A stretch of 64,000 bases of DNA from Paulownia fortunei (Eukaryota > Streptophyta > Magnoliopsida > Lamiales > Paulowniaceae): assembly GCA_019321725.1 (NCBI GenBank), contig JAGSPU010000052.1, positions 2,666,001 through 2,730,000 of the forward strand. The letters are read 5' to 3'. Numbering within the stretch: the stretch's first letter is position 1; each line of letters starts with the position of its first letter. Positions 1 through 12,506 of this stretch are shown one piece after another. The notes under the pieces are model-generated. The model was not told the origin of the DNA. It saw only the letters and a program-made list of their open reading frames with translations, and did no database searches. Made by a program: the position numbers and the translations under genes.

Positions 1-503
1 GTGAGGACTAGGGCAAGCAAGAAGGAAGTCCGATTATAAACATATATCAATCTTTAAAAAAAAAAAAAAAACTTCATGTGATGTTAGCACATATACAATG
101 ATCTAAACTAAAATTTTCAAGATCTAGTGAGTTAAATCTTGCTTCAAAGTTATTGTTTATTGCAATCTGAGTGAGCCAAAGATGAATTAATAAAAGGGTT
201 TCTAATTAATTAGTCAACTAATGAACTCGAATTAATTGACAGTCAAAATTAACACGTACTAGAAAAAATTATAAGCACAGGAAAAAAAAAAAATTGCTGA
301 GGATGTGACATTGTACCATATATCATTAAGACAGGAAAGATTCAAAGAAGCTAAGTAGTGGCTATCCCACTTAATCAAGATCAAAATAAGGGGCCTGGGG
401 AATATCGGGAAAAAAATCCACATATTATATCTTCATGGTTCATTTTCAACAATATCAAGACTGATTGCACTCATGATTTTCAGTAGTGTCTTTCACATGA
501 ATA

Positions 504-512
504 TATACATAC

Positions 513-562
<50 letters not shown>
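504..562. repeat. (AT)n(GT)n compound microsatellite
   Basis: An AT dinucleotide run passes directly into a GT run. It is a pure simple repeat and carries no coding meaning. Confidence 0.95.
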
Positions 563-565
<3 letters not shown>

Positions 566-703
566 ATGTTCGTGGAGGGATAAGGGGCATATAATATCTG
601 TAACTGTATCTAATATGCATTTCACAAAAGCTCCTAAGAAAATGGCTTTTAGGGCACGCTTGATAGAAATGCAAGTCCTTCTTTCAAGACTTTTTGTGCG
701 TGC

Positions 704-769
704 CCCCTCTCTCTCTCTGTCTCTCTCTCTCTCACACACACACATGTATACACACACACACACACACAC
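704..769. repeat. (CT)n(CA)n compound microsatellite
   Basis: CT repeats followed by two CA blocks interrupted by a short TGTATA segment. The same compound style recurs at 504-562 and 52704-52860. Confidence 0.95.
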
Positions 770-2364
770 TTAAGGAAGAAATTTGGTGATATTGAAGAGT
801 CATTTTCTAGCCACATTAGCTGCATTTTCTTATATAATGGAACATATGTACGTGGCAGCTAGCTAGGGTTTAGATGCAATTAACGACTGCTGGTGCCCCA
901 AACATTAAAAGATTATTGAGAATTACAGTCAGTTGTTGCTATAAATGTGTGGCGGAAGAGAGTTTTAGAGTTGATTCTTGATACATATACCAAACGTCTA
1001 CACACTGAAAGCGAGATTGAATTATTGGACAACATGAGCATAAATATATTTACATACATTCCATGGTTACAACAATTCTAGGACGACACGTATATAATAA
1101 ATTAGGCATTTGGATACTATCTAAGTGATCTATTGTGGTTAACAGTCTACCATCTATGTCAAAGTCGGTCAAGTTTCCACATTTTTATGTTAAAACTCTG
1201 GAAATGATTCATTTGGGAAGATATATCATAAATAAAAGAGTTTGATCCTGCTTTGGAAACTTGTAAAAAAAATTTCTTCAAAATCAGTTATTTCAATTGT
1301 GATACAAGAAAACAATACAATCTTGAAAGTTAAACATTATCTACCGTAAGTAACACAAAAGTTATTCTATGTTGTTGTTTATCAATCCTTTCTTCAAATT
1401 TTAATTATAATATGGATCATTGTTGCGCATAACAAATCGTTAGGGTGCTGGGAATTGACCCGATGAAAGATCTTTCGACGTTTAAGTAAGTTTCAAGAAC
1501 AATAGATATAAGTCACAAAGTTTGAAGTAGTTCGATACGTAATTAATATCGTACCTTTTAATAATAAAAACTACAGGTACTTTTAGTGTTGATATGAGAC
1601 ATTCACGAATTTGGGGTCTTAAGCCTAATTAGGTTTAGTCAGAGCAATATAATCCAATTTTGTGTATTGACTTGTAAATCTCATGAACTTATACTATTGA
1701 GTCTTTTCTTTGTTCCGACTATAATTCAAATGATTTTTTAAACTTATCTATTTGGCATATTTTGAACTCACGATACATTACATATATATTGGATGTGCAA
1801 TGCATGCAATGCTAAATTATACAAACCTTATAATTTATAATATCCATATAGATATAGATATTTACCTTTAATAATTCGCTCAAGAACGGAAGGAAGGGGC
1901 AACCAAACCTCAAATTTATATAAGTCTATATAACATATAAATTTATTAAAATTTAAAATATTATTCTCTAAAAATATCAAGATTATCGTTTATATAGCTG
2001 AAAATATTTTTTTTGTCCATTACCTTGAAAAAAAAATAAATCCAATCTCACTTCTAAAATTAAAATTCCTGACGTATTAGAATCCAAGATAGTTGTTTGA
2101 CTGCATTTCAAAGGAATATTAATAGATAGTTGAATCATAATAAGCAAATGAATAGGAGAAAAGATTATATAGTAAGCAGCTGGGCCAGTTTTATGCTGAA
2201 TCATAATGAGAATGTTTGTCTAATTTTCCACACCTTCATCCTTCCTTTTTTCTTCACCACAAAAAGGTAATTGTTTTGAGTGGAGAACATGACAAGACCC
2301 TCTAAAAGTACAACAGATAACTCCATTTTGAGGGTTCTTAAAACATTGTAAGAGAGTAGCTAAT

Positions 2365-2368
<4 letters not shown>

Positions 2369-2409
<41 letters not shown>

Positions 2410-2417
2410 TTTTTTTT
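2369..2417. repeat. (CT)n microsatellite followed by T run
   Basis: About sixteen CT units run straight into a T homopolymer of about seventeen bases. Confidence 0.95.
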
Positions 2418-3096
2418 AAAGTGATATAACTCAAATGACTCCATCACCATTATATTGTGTGTGTATCATCAGTTAATCTACATGCTAACCCATAATATCC
2501 ACATCATTTAATTTGTTATATGGGATTTTTTTTTCGTAAATTTTATTGTATTTTTTATTATATTGTATTGATTTGTTACATATAAAATCTTATCTAAATA
2601 TATGCGACTACAGATAATACAATGCAATAGAATATATAAAATTTACAATAAAAGATAGTCCGCAGTCTAAGATCATATATCTAAAACTTCCCTATATATC
2701 TATGTAATAAATAAACTATGCAATACTGTTTTTTTTTTTTTTTTTTTTTGGAATTTTTAATTTTCAAATCAGTGAGACGAGAGAATAAAAATAATTGAAA
2801 CAACATGAAAGGACATCTGAAAAGATGAGGGGACTACAAGTTGGTTGAGGCCCGTTAGTGCTTATGGGCCACTTTAAATTATGACCACAAGTCCAGCACT
2901 TATGTCACAAGCCCAAGTGGTTTGGTCCAGAGGGGCTGTCGCCAATTGCTTGCCATGTTGCCACGTGGATCAGTTCCCAAAACTTGTCTTCTCTTTCTTT
3001 ATCGTATACCCATAAATCCTACATTACAATAATCTTATCTTCATCAAATTAGGTTACTTCGAATTTGGAAATCCTGTCCTTTTCATATACTAGTGT

Positions 3097-3140
3097 TGTG
3101 TGTGTGTGTGTGTGTGTGTGATTTTTTTTTTTTTTTTTTC
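3097..3140. repeat. (GT)n microsatellite followed by T run
   Basis: About twelve GT units followed by an A and a long T homopolymer. Confidence 0.95.
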
Positions 3141-3667
3141 TTGTAGGAAATGTGTGATTGGAAATGCAACAACTGTTGAGCAATTATTTTGTGAATGTAT
3201 TTTTGTAATTTTTTTTTGTATTTTTTGTATTTTTTGTTTTTTGGCCCTTATGTAAATCTTGTTATATTGAGCAGATTATAAGATAAGAAAGAAGATTAGA
3301 AAATTGCTTGTTCATAATACTCTCTATTCCTAAAAAATCTAAATCTATTAAATCGAATTTTTATTAAAAAAAAAAGAGGCCAATTTCACTATTAAGAGAA
3401 TTTCAATTCAATTTACAATTATGCTTTAAAAACTTTCACTTCATATCATTTAGAAGTTATACTTCACTCTTCAACTAAGTATGGCAAAACTTTTATCCAC
3501 AGGCTAAACCACCGGCAAGTTATTTAGGCTCTATTTGATTTCATTTTAAGTGTTTTGAGAAAAATATTTTGAGAAAATATATTAGAGAATGTAAAATATA
3601 TTTGATTTAATTTTTGAGGAGATATTTTTTATTGTAAAAATGAATATGTGTATTGTACGATTTTGTC

Positions 3668-3670
<3 letters not shown>

Positions 3671-3709
<39 letters not shown>
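3671..3709. repeat. (AT)n microsatellite
   Basis: About nineteen uninterrupted AT units in intergenic DNA. Confidence 0.95.
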
Positions 3710-3714
<5 letters not shown>

Positions 3715-4946
3715 AGATTAATTTAATGAATTTTGGACAGACAAACATTGAGTCTGTTTGGTTTCATTTTCATATTTTCAGTATTTCAAATTTGAAATTG
3801 AATTTTGTATAAAATAAAAATATATTTGAATTAATTATATTTTTATATTGACTATATAATTTTAAAAATAAAAAGATATCTATTTTATATATTTTTTCCA
3901 TGAGAAAACATGAAATTTTAATAAATTTGAAAATGAATTTTGATAAGTGCATGAAAAGATATGAAATACTAATAAATTTAAAAATAAATTTTGAAAATGA
4001 GAATAAATTGTATTTATGATGAAAATGAATAAATCTAAAGCATTTTCGCTGTTTCAAATAAAAGATGAAAAGAACAGACACTAAAATATTTGGTTTCATT
4101 TCCCAAAATAAAATCAAAATGAAATCAAAATGAAATAAAAATTGCTTTACTTTTTTACTTCAAGATAAATGACAAATTACAAAACAAGTTCATCTACAGT
4201 CACAAAAAGGTTAAATGCTCTATAGCACAGGTAAGAATGATTGTTCCTCTAGTACTACCACTGGTTTTTTTTTTTGGAAGTTTGTACTTGAGAACCCCAT
4301 CCTCCCACAATTTTTTGTGTAGATAGATAAGTAAGTGGATTCCATTCCATCTTGCCCCCAATGGCAAATTATTCTGAGTCTCCCTCTTGTCCATAAAATG
4401 TCTAATCACAAGTGTAGAGTGTTGAGTATTGAGTCAGATTGGAATTATCATGGATGACAAACTCTTCCCACTCAAGAAGTGATGGTTTCTTCACCTGTCA
4501 CAAGTCCATAGCCATATTTCACAGTTTATTTTTGATAATTATAGAACTTGTCCAGAAATGACTCAATAATAGCACTGCAATGTAGCTTTACACCCCAAAT
4601 TATCATGAAAATTACATCGAAACGTAACAATATGTTCGGGTCACTGCTGATTTATACATGGATTACATAGCATGATAACTTGGAAAAGCAAAATGACATT
4701 TATTTAGGCAGGTTTCTGATTATAGACTCCTAACCGTACTTTTGTTGAGATACAAATTTATGTTCCACATCCTGAGATCAAATGTAATTCGATCCCATCT
4801 CAAAATGTACTTTAGGTAATTGAAATGCACACGCAGAAAACTCCAATGCTGACAAATCTTCATCTTACTTGCATTAAACTTACCTCCACTAGCAAAAGAT
4901 CAAAAGTTTCCAATTAAAGCCGATGATCATCTCACCTTCTGTAAGG

Positions 4947-7900
4947 CTATGACGATTGAACAGAAGCCGAAGACTTTAACTTCTTTGGTGGAGGATTACC
5001 TCCAGATATCACCACATAGGAATAGAAGCAGAGCATTGCAGCACTGATACACAATAAAGCAACACAAGAACAATCCATGATGAATACGGATAAAATTAGA
5101 AAATGTTTGAGTGAAAAATGTAATGGTAAAATCACATTATAGTACCTGATGGCATTAAAGCCCGTGGGGAACAGTTTTTTCGTCTGCAACAATGTCAACA
5201 TTTCCCAGTTAATTAATTGTCAAATACAATAGGCAGCAGGTGAAAACAATAATTCAGGAAACCTGATTTATTACCAATGAATAGGCCTGAAATTTTTCCA
5301 CAGGAGGGCCACAGAGAGTACTGCATTGTCAGAATGGGGGATGGTTATTAACTAAGTACGATGATCCAAAAAAAGAAAGACAACACTACATACTGAATAC
5401 TTCCATGACCAACATTACATATGCATACTCTAGCATTGAATTTCTAAGGATGTTTAGATGCATACTGCAGTAGACAAAAAACTGGATAAGATTTGTATTG
5501 AAGTTTTTTTCTGTTAGCACTATATTTGCTTGACCAGTTGAAAAAAGACAGGTAAACTGCCATCCTATGGAACTAAAAAATTTCACTGCACAAGCTCCAA
5601 GTACGTAGACATGAGCTATTCAAGAGTGTAGACGCTACCAAAAAACATGTAACAAGTCTTTGAGCACTAGTGGTACTAGGTTACCATTTACCAAGTAATT
5701 TGAATCGTGTTGTTTGCCATAGATTAGTTTGAATTGATTACTAATTATGATATCCTACACAAACACTCTCATATCGCTGAATTCTCATTCATGATGGTTC
5801 TCACTTCACAATATCTCCACAAATTGATTATTTATCTATGAGTTTGATTAGAGTAAAATAATTAAGGGCAAGCCTTGAATAAGATTAGATTGATAACCTG
5901 ACTTTGATATAACATAACTAATAATAACACAAGTTTCATAAAACAGAACGATAGAGGGAATGTACATGAACAAGGCTGAGATTAATATATGGGACAAGAT
6001 GGCACCATTTGGTGTTCATGCCAGTTATGAAACTACAAAATTGTACAAGTACATACTGTAAGAGTATATTTACACGATCCGCCCATGAAGTTTCACATCC
6101 ACATTGCTGTTGGGAAGGCCACTTTTATCACATAAAGAGTAAGGCAAAAAATTTATCAGATAACTCAGCCTTGCTAAATTCCGTAAGTTAGCTTGTGGAA
6201 ATGGATGAGTGGAAGATTTGGCCTTATCTTGCTAAACAATAATAAATCCTTCATCATCCACTGCCATTTCCCTTCCTAAATGAGTAGCTAGATCAGCCAT
6301 TGGATATGGACTGTCTAATCCATTATTTGAATCTTGATCTTGCTTATAAATCTAATTATTTGGATCTGCTAACACCTGATCTTATTATACGAGGAATGGA
6401 TTGGACATTCTAATCTATACGGGTGTTTTTATATAACTGTACATAAGGATATAATGTAGTTGGTTTAGGTTTGAAAGTTGATTGTTCTGTTCTTTGTTCT
6501 TCTAGACCATATAAGCAGTTCATACTTTTGGACACATACAAATGGACTCAAGGTGCTGTTGCAATATCAAAACCATAAAGAGTATTTAAAATTGCTGCTG
6601 GTGGTGCTATTGCCTTCATTAGAAAAGCTTCATTTAAAGTTCAATTTTCAAGGGCCATCTTAATTCCTACAACGAGGCCCTCACATCTCCTGGGAGTTCA
6701 TGTCAAGGATAAATTATTTATTTCATCAATATTTGAATGATATCAACGAGATCTTGTCCTGTAACACAAAGTAATCGTAGATCACATTATCCATATACAG
6801 TCAATAAATGCCATTAACCTAAATGACAAGGAAGTCTGAAAGTTAACAACCCTAAGGAAGTGGTTAAGATAAGTACGCATATTAAAACAGATCAAGCACA
6901 CATAGGCCACGTTTTCTTTTCGATGTGAGATGGATATGATTAATGAAATTTAGGATTATGTGTGGGATGTGGATTGGTGAATCATTAAATCTTACTTTTA
7001 CTTTGTTGGACCAAAAGCTTGATAGTGTGCTACTTATTTTTAACAACCCTTCTACTATGTTCGATTATGGCGTAGGATAATGATCAAACGACCAAAATGC
7101 CCTTGGTAAAACACAACAAAATTGACTGGCTTTTCCCATCCCACATATCTGCCATTCTCTTCCATCATCCATTACTACAAATCCCTGCAACCTAATTCAT
7201 TCTTCCAACCTCCCTTAATCTGCAGACCACTTCACCTCCAATTTCATGATTTTTGGCCACAACGGGCAGCCTCAATGATCCCATCCATGACTATGAACCA
7301 CTTCCGGCGTACACTGCTGAGGAAAAATGCGAAAAGCACCAATCCTACACCCAACGTAGATTAGCCTTAGAAATAGGATGGCATGATTTCAAGGTCGTCA
7401 AATCGGAATGAATGGGACTTCAAACCAAGAGAACCATAACCTTGTTAATGTCTAGTTTGTGACAGAAAACTCAAATAAATCGGAACAAAAATAGAAAAGT
7501 TCCATTACATGAAAATGGAAGAAGCCATGGGGACGTTCTTGAAGGGGCTGGCTTTAGAAAGCAGGAGGCAGAATTTGAGAAGGTAGGGTTTCTTTAGAAC
7601 CCCAATTAAAAGAGCAGAAGTAAAGTTTTGGGAATAGCAGGGTAGCATAGTTTTTGTGGCAAAAGTGAAGTGTGTTTTGGACAATTTATCATACTTAATA
7701 AATGCCAGCCGTGAAGGATTGGTGAATCACACCTACATATGGGATGTGTCATCCCAAAATTGTGTTTTAGTATCGGGCCAAAATTACTACTGGGCCGCCA
7801 ACATACAAGGTAAACATGAGTTTAGGTGGGATGTGGGGCTCTATCCCACCGAAACAACCGAAGTAAATGCGCCCATAGTTGAACTTTTATCCTTAAAGCT

Positions 7901-10900
7901 TTGTTCAGAAAAGGTGAAACTGAAAGGTTTTTAAAGACACATTAATTAGGAAGTCTCACACCATTGACTTGCATTTTGATATTTAAGCAATCAAAAATTA
8001 CCAGGAAAAAAGGAAAAAAAAAAAAGAAAAATTTTAATTCATAGATACGCAGGAAAAAAAAGGTTGTAATGATTCCTAGAACAGGAAAAATGTAATTACC
8101 TGCTTGACCCAGTATGAACGGTAAGCTGGATTTTCCTTGTCTCCAAACCTTCAAACTAATAGTGCTGAGGGCCAGTAAAGCACCTCCAAAGAGTACACCA
8201 GTGCTTAAAGTAACAGGGTTTCTTGAGAAAATAAAGCCAACAAGTCCCCCACTTAGCACAAGCCCACCTACGGTGAAAAAATCTAATTAATTGAACAAGT
8301 TTTTGTGACTTTAATATGAGCATTTTCAATATATAAAAAATTGCACGTAATAGTAATTGCATAAATAAGAACATATATAATGTTTGTCACAGGACATGAA
8401 GAAATTTTAACCAAGCAACTTACTATTCGGTCTCAAATTTCAATCAAACGGTGTAACTAAATGTTATTCAGCACAATTAGGTCAGTGATGAATTTGCCAA
8501 AACATCCTCCATACTTTCTATGGTGTTACACACTTCACAGATTAGTACTTGTACTGAAGTTGAGCCCATCCAGACACCATTAGATTAATCTGAAACTGAC
8601 CGTCTGACGTTGCGTCCCATCAAAATTCATTTTGAAACATTTTGATTGAAATACTTTACAAATCTACTTAACTAAATTCCAACTTTAGGAGAAAATATTC
8701 ATTTGTTTTATGATTGAAAGGCTTTCCTTTTTCTCTTTTACTTTTCTTTTTATTTGGGGATCAGGTGGGGGGGATTAAGTGTGGCTAAAATGATTGTCAT
8801 TCGAAACAATATGATGTTTAAGAGTGTAGGATTCTGGATGGTGGTCTTTCCTCCTTTCCTTGTTGGCGACCAAACAAAGCAATAAGAATAAATCGTTCCA
8901 CCATTATTCTGGGTGAAATCTGGTTCCATAAAAATGGCCTTTCATGAGGTTGTTGTGCTAAACAAAAGGGAGCTTTAAGGGAGTTCAATTTTCCATATTT
9001 TGGCAAAATTTTTTGAACTCCATCAGACTGTATAATTCCAGATTAACTCTTGACAAACAATTGGCACAGTGAACCAATTAGAAGCCAGTAACAGTTTTTC
9101 AGTACATCTTAAATTAGAACGTTCTGATCAGAAATGCAAAAGAGCCCAGGATATCTAAACAAAGTGCAAAAAGAATGTTATTATTCTTCAGATAAAGGAA
9201 ACTCTAGGTCCATAAACACTCACCAAAGGGGATTCCAAAACAAAAATCGTGAATTTTAGCTGCCCTTTTTGGTTGGCTGATGACTTGTTCCTGTATGTGC
9301 CCATTTGATGTTCCAACAACAGAACCTTCTGTAAGAGGATGTGATTTTACAGAGTTTCCATTATGTGATTTTGATGCATCTTCTACATAACTTGGGTGGT
9401 CTTATTCTCCAAGTTGGATATGTCCGTGCCATGTCCATCACTGCTCATAACATTTAAACCTGAAGATAAAGATTTTGAAGTTGGCATCAGTTTCAAGTGA
9501 TCAACAAATAGCACAAACCTTATCAGCTTCACAGCTGCTACCAAATTCTAGGTTTCGAACATGACAAAACAACACCAAGTACCAGTCCATGCACACGTTC
9601 GTTGCATGTAATTTATTTAGCATGTACAGCAACTAGGGGTGGAAACTAAACCAAATAGCTCAATACTCAACGTGAGCTCGGCTCGCTGAAAACATTTTTG
9701 AACTCGTTCATTGCCTTGCCAATCTGAGTCTGAAAGAGAAATGAGGCTTGTTTGAAGTTTCGAGCCAATTAAGAACAACTACCTGTTCGACTCGTCAAGC
9801 TTGTGAACACAAGGCACCATAAAGTATGTATAATTCACTTAATGATTTTCCCATTCTTACATCAAAGTTGTCAGTCTTCACCTCTCTTGAGATTTCACCA
9901 TCTTAGTATTTTGATCAGAGATTGAGAATGCAAATATTTAAAAGAGATTAAGGAGCATGAAATCCTCATTACAGACTAAAGATTCACCTAAAAAAGGGAA
10001 ATTAGGATAAATTTTTGCACGAAGAGAGTTGCTGCATAACATAGCCAGGACTGCTTCCCAAGATCATTGCCGGGACTATTAATTTGGGTCGGTCGCAAAA
10101 GAGTGAAAACGTAAAGCTTTTCTCTATCTAATTTGGGACATTGTTTTAATTTTTTTCTTAAGTTAATCACTTTCTTATATTCCACTGGGCATTTTTATAC
10201 TGTTTAACGATTTAGTACTAATCAAGACTCATAAAAATAAGTCTAAGGTTCTTATATTTGCAAATACGTAAATATTTGCAAAACATAACAAAAACTTCAA
10301 TTTGCTTATTATTTTCATGCACTATAAGTATTTGATCAATTTCCTGAGTAGATTCAAATTTCTAGAGATGATTCACTTTCTCCTCAATGAGTGTGTGACT
10401 GGATTATGTAAATCACTTACAAATCGTTCTGTTCAAGGTTCCTTACGCTCTTGATTTTGAGCAATCATAACAATCTTTCCTTGGTATAATTTAATATAAA
10501 CCAGAGTATAACACAAATCAAAGCTCATATTTACTATATTAATTCAAATCTAAATCGGTCCATCCACAAGTCCAATAAGTTTTTCATTTTCCTTTTCTGA
10601 GAGTTAAATGGCAAAGGCAATTAAACCAGAAAACGTAATTTTCAATTGAACAAAGAAAACGCCAACACTCAGGTGCACGAACATTGCATTGAGCAGAAAT
10701 AGCAACAATTAACTTCCCAATTCCAATTCTACGGAACAAAACACCCCAAAAGGACAAATATGAAAAAATTTCATTCTGTTTCTTTAGCATTTTCTAGGAC
10801 CCAATTTAGTAACTAAAAATAATGGAACCTTGAGTCGGAAAAAGAAAACATTCAGTTAAGCTAAGAAGATAAAACCAACAAATTTGATTTCTCAATCAGC

Positions 10901-11131
10901 ATCACAAACAACATCAAAGCTATCAAAACCCTAAGACGTAAACCCACATCAATTCAAGAAAATTCAGGGTTCCGGGAGAAAGATTTCGTACAAATTGGAA
11001 AAAAAAAAAAAAAAACCGTACCTTTCCGGGACGAAAACTGGCGTGGCGCGAGTATGATCTAGCGCGGAGCTGCAACCGGCGGTTGTTAATTATGGAAGAG
11101 ATACATGAGAGCTGATTAATCGCCGAGGCAT
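4947..11131 (-). CDS. FAX1: FAX1-like chloroplast fatty acid export protein (Tmem14 family)
   Basis: Tmem14/FAX proteins sit in the plastid inner envelope, and FAX1 exports free fatty acids made in the stroma. Exons on the minus strand are 11022-11131, 9224-9459, 8100-8267, 5275-5320, 5146-5183 and 4947-5043, all with GT-AG borders. Exon 3 encodes the Tmem14 core (SGGLVGFIFSRNP, then FGGALLALS and WRQGKSSLPFILGQA). The last exons give the FAX1-like end FYSYVVISGGNPPPKKLK. The N-terminus is Ser/Arg-rich like a transit peptide. Single-base losses are needed to explain the frame near 11128 (ATG-CCT for a likely ATG-GCC), near 9405 (frame moves to SYVEDASKSHNG) and near 5290 (WKNFQAYSL). The exon 1/2 phase stays unresolved. 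Introns of 2.8 kb and 1.6 kb carry repeats. Family assignment is firm; the exact FAX member is inferred from the C-terminus. Confidence 0.82.
7656..7934 (+). other. Unexplained 92-codon open frame inside a FAX1 intron
   Basis: This ATG-to-stop frame lies antisense within the long FAX1 intron (5321-8099). It has mixed composition and matches no family I recognise. It could be chance, or residue of an inserted element. No splice or promoter evidence supports it as a gene. Confidence 0.15.
9630..9835. repeat. Probable degenerate plant repeat element in FAX1 intron 1
   Basis: The segment starts with CTAGGGGTGGAAAC and carries GAGCTCGGCTCG and TTCGACTCGTCAAGCTTG. These resemble the GGGGTGGCAAACGAGCC / CTCGGCTCG type sequence common in dispersed plant repeats. 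The resemblance is from memory of such elements; ends and target duplication were not established. Confidence 0.35.
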
Positions 11132-12506
11132 CGTTACTATTTTGCTAATGCCAGAATATTATGGACTTTTGTTTTTGTTTTCTGCAGTTTTTGCGAATTT
11201 GAAGAAGAAGAAGAAGAAGAAGAAGAGAGATAATCAAACTAGTCAGCAGAAAGCTTTGACTTTTATCTAAGCTCTCTGAATTTTATTGCATTTGCTTCTC
11301 TTTTATTTATAAACCCAAAAAATAAAGATTGTGACTTTTTTTAATTCTCTCCCCCACAAACAAATGCAAAAGGGCCCAAAAAAAAAAAGTTCACATTTCA
11401 ATATTCTTTGCATAAAATAAGAAAATATACTACCGATAAATATTTAAGATTGAAAATGAATTAAGTTAGCAAGATTCGACCAGAATTGCTCAGTTAAATT
11501 ATGTTTTATTTAATTTTTATTTTAATAAACTAAATCTAGATATTCGATTTGAGCTTTTGTATTGTTTGATATTGGTGTTACGCTAAATTGGATCCAATTC
11601 TATTTTTTAAATTTTTTTGATTGAATCCTCATCTTCTTTTTATGTTTTTACTGGTGTTTTTTAATTGTGAATTTTCAAGAAAATTCTCATAATTTTCCTA
11701 ACAAAGTTTCCTTCTGTCTTGCCCTAAAGCTTTCCCCTCTCCCAATCTCCAAATTTTATTGTTTTTATCTTTACAATCTTGTTATATTTTCTGTTGTGGA
11801 ATGTTTCCTAGGCGACTCTTTAATATATGTCATTAACGTTAGATAAATTTTTTCTTACTCACTAATACTATTTTTTTTTTCAACAGCATACTTTTTTATA
11901 TTTTACGAATATATTTTTATTGATAATTAATACAATCTTTATTTTTAAGTATAACGATATTTTGTATATATTTAGCAAATATTCGTTTTCAATTCAATGT
12001 TGCTATAAGTTTGCGAATATCATTAGCTCACTTCTTGTTCCAATGTTTCATTTGCACTAATATTTTTATTTATTTTATTTTATATTATAGATAAACGTTA
12101 AATTTATAAAATATTTTTTAAATTCGTAAATTAGGACACTTAATAAAACATAAATTAAAAAAAAGAATTTAAAATGCTAAAAATGCAAATTACTCCTATT
12201 AACTAGGGATCAAATGTTAAAAAAGTCTATAACTTTGAGTGGTTAATGACACAAATAGCCTTCTCATTTTTTAATTACTTCTGATTTAACCAAAGCAATT
12301 TGCTTGTGTTCTAAATCTATTATTCTCAAAATCGTGTCTGACATTCAAATTGCTCGCGGGCTAACACGATTTCAGTTTTCCTTCCCCAATTGTTCGTAAA
12401 AAATGGCGCCACCCCAACTCGAACTCAAGTATTTTGTACTGTCTACTTAGAAGAACCCTAATTTTTGTCATAACTGCAAAAATTTCTTGAAGAAAATTGA
12501 GAATAA
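11132..12506. other. Divergent intergenic region between FAX1 and RECA3
   Basis: 1.4 kb between two divergent start codons, so it must hold both promoters and 5' leaders. It contains a (GAA)n tract at about 11200-11224 on the FAX1 side and long AT-rich sequence from 11400 to 12200. I did not find a convincing single TATA box for either gene. Confidence 0.6.

Larger units (their letters stand above)
1..4946. other. Intergenic, AT-rich, no gene recognised
   Basis: I see no conserved coding sequence here on either strand. The open frames are low-complexity translations of microsatellites or A/T-rich DNA. Simple repeats lie at about 504-562, 704-769, 2369-2417, 3097-3140 and 3671-3709. The stretch 3750-4085 has imperfect inverted ends (GTCTGTTT near 3752 and AACAGAC near 4077) and could be a decayed MITE, but no target-site duplication is clear. 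Confidence 0.6.

Noticed and set aside
455..769. Open frames on the minus strand across the CA/CT/AT repeats
   Set aside because: They are translations of microsatellites (His-Thr and Ile-Tyr runs) with no conserved content.
2220..2450. Minus-strand frame with Lys/Arg-Glu run
   Set aside because: Generated by the CT and T repeats at 2369-2417.
3770..4117. 115-codon minus-strand frame
   Set aside because: Phe/Ile/Lys-rich translation of AT-rich DNA; no start context, homologue pattern or splice support.
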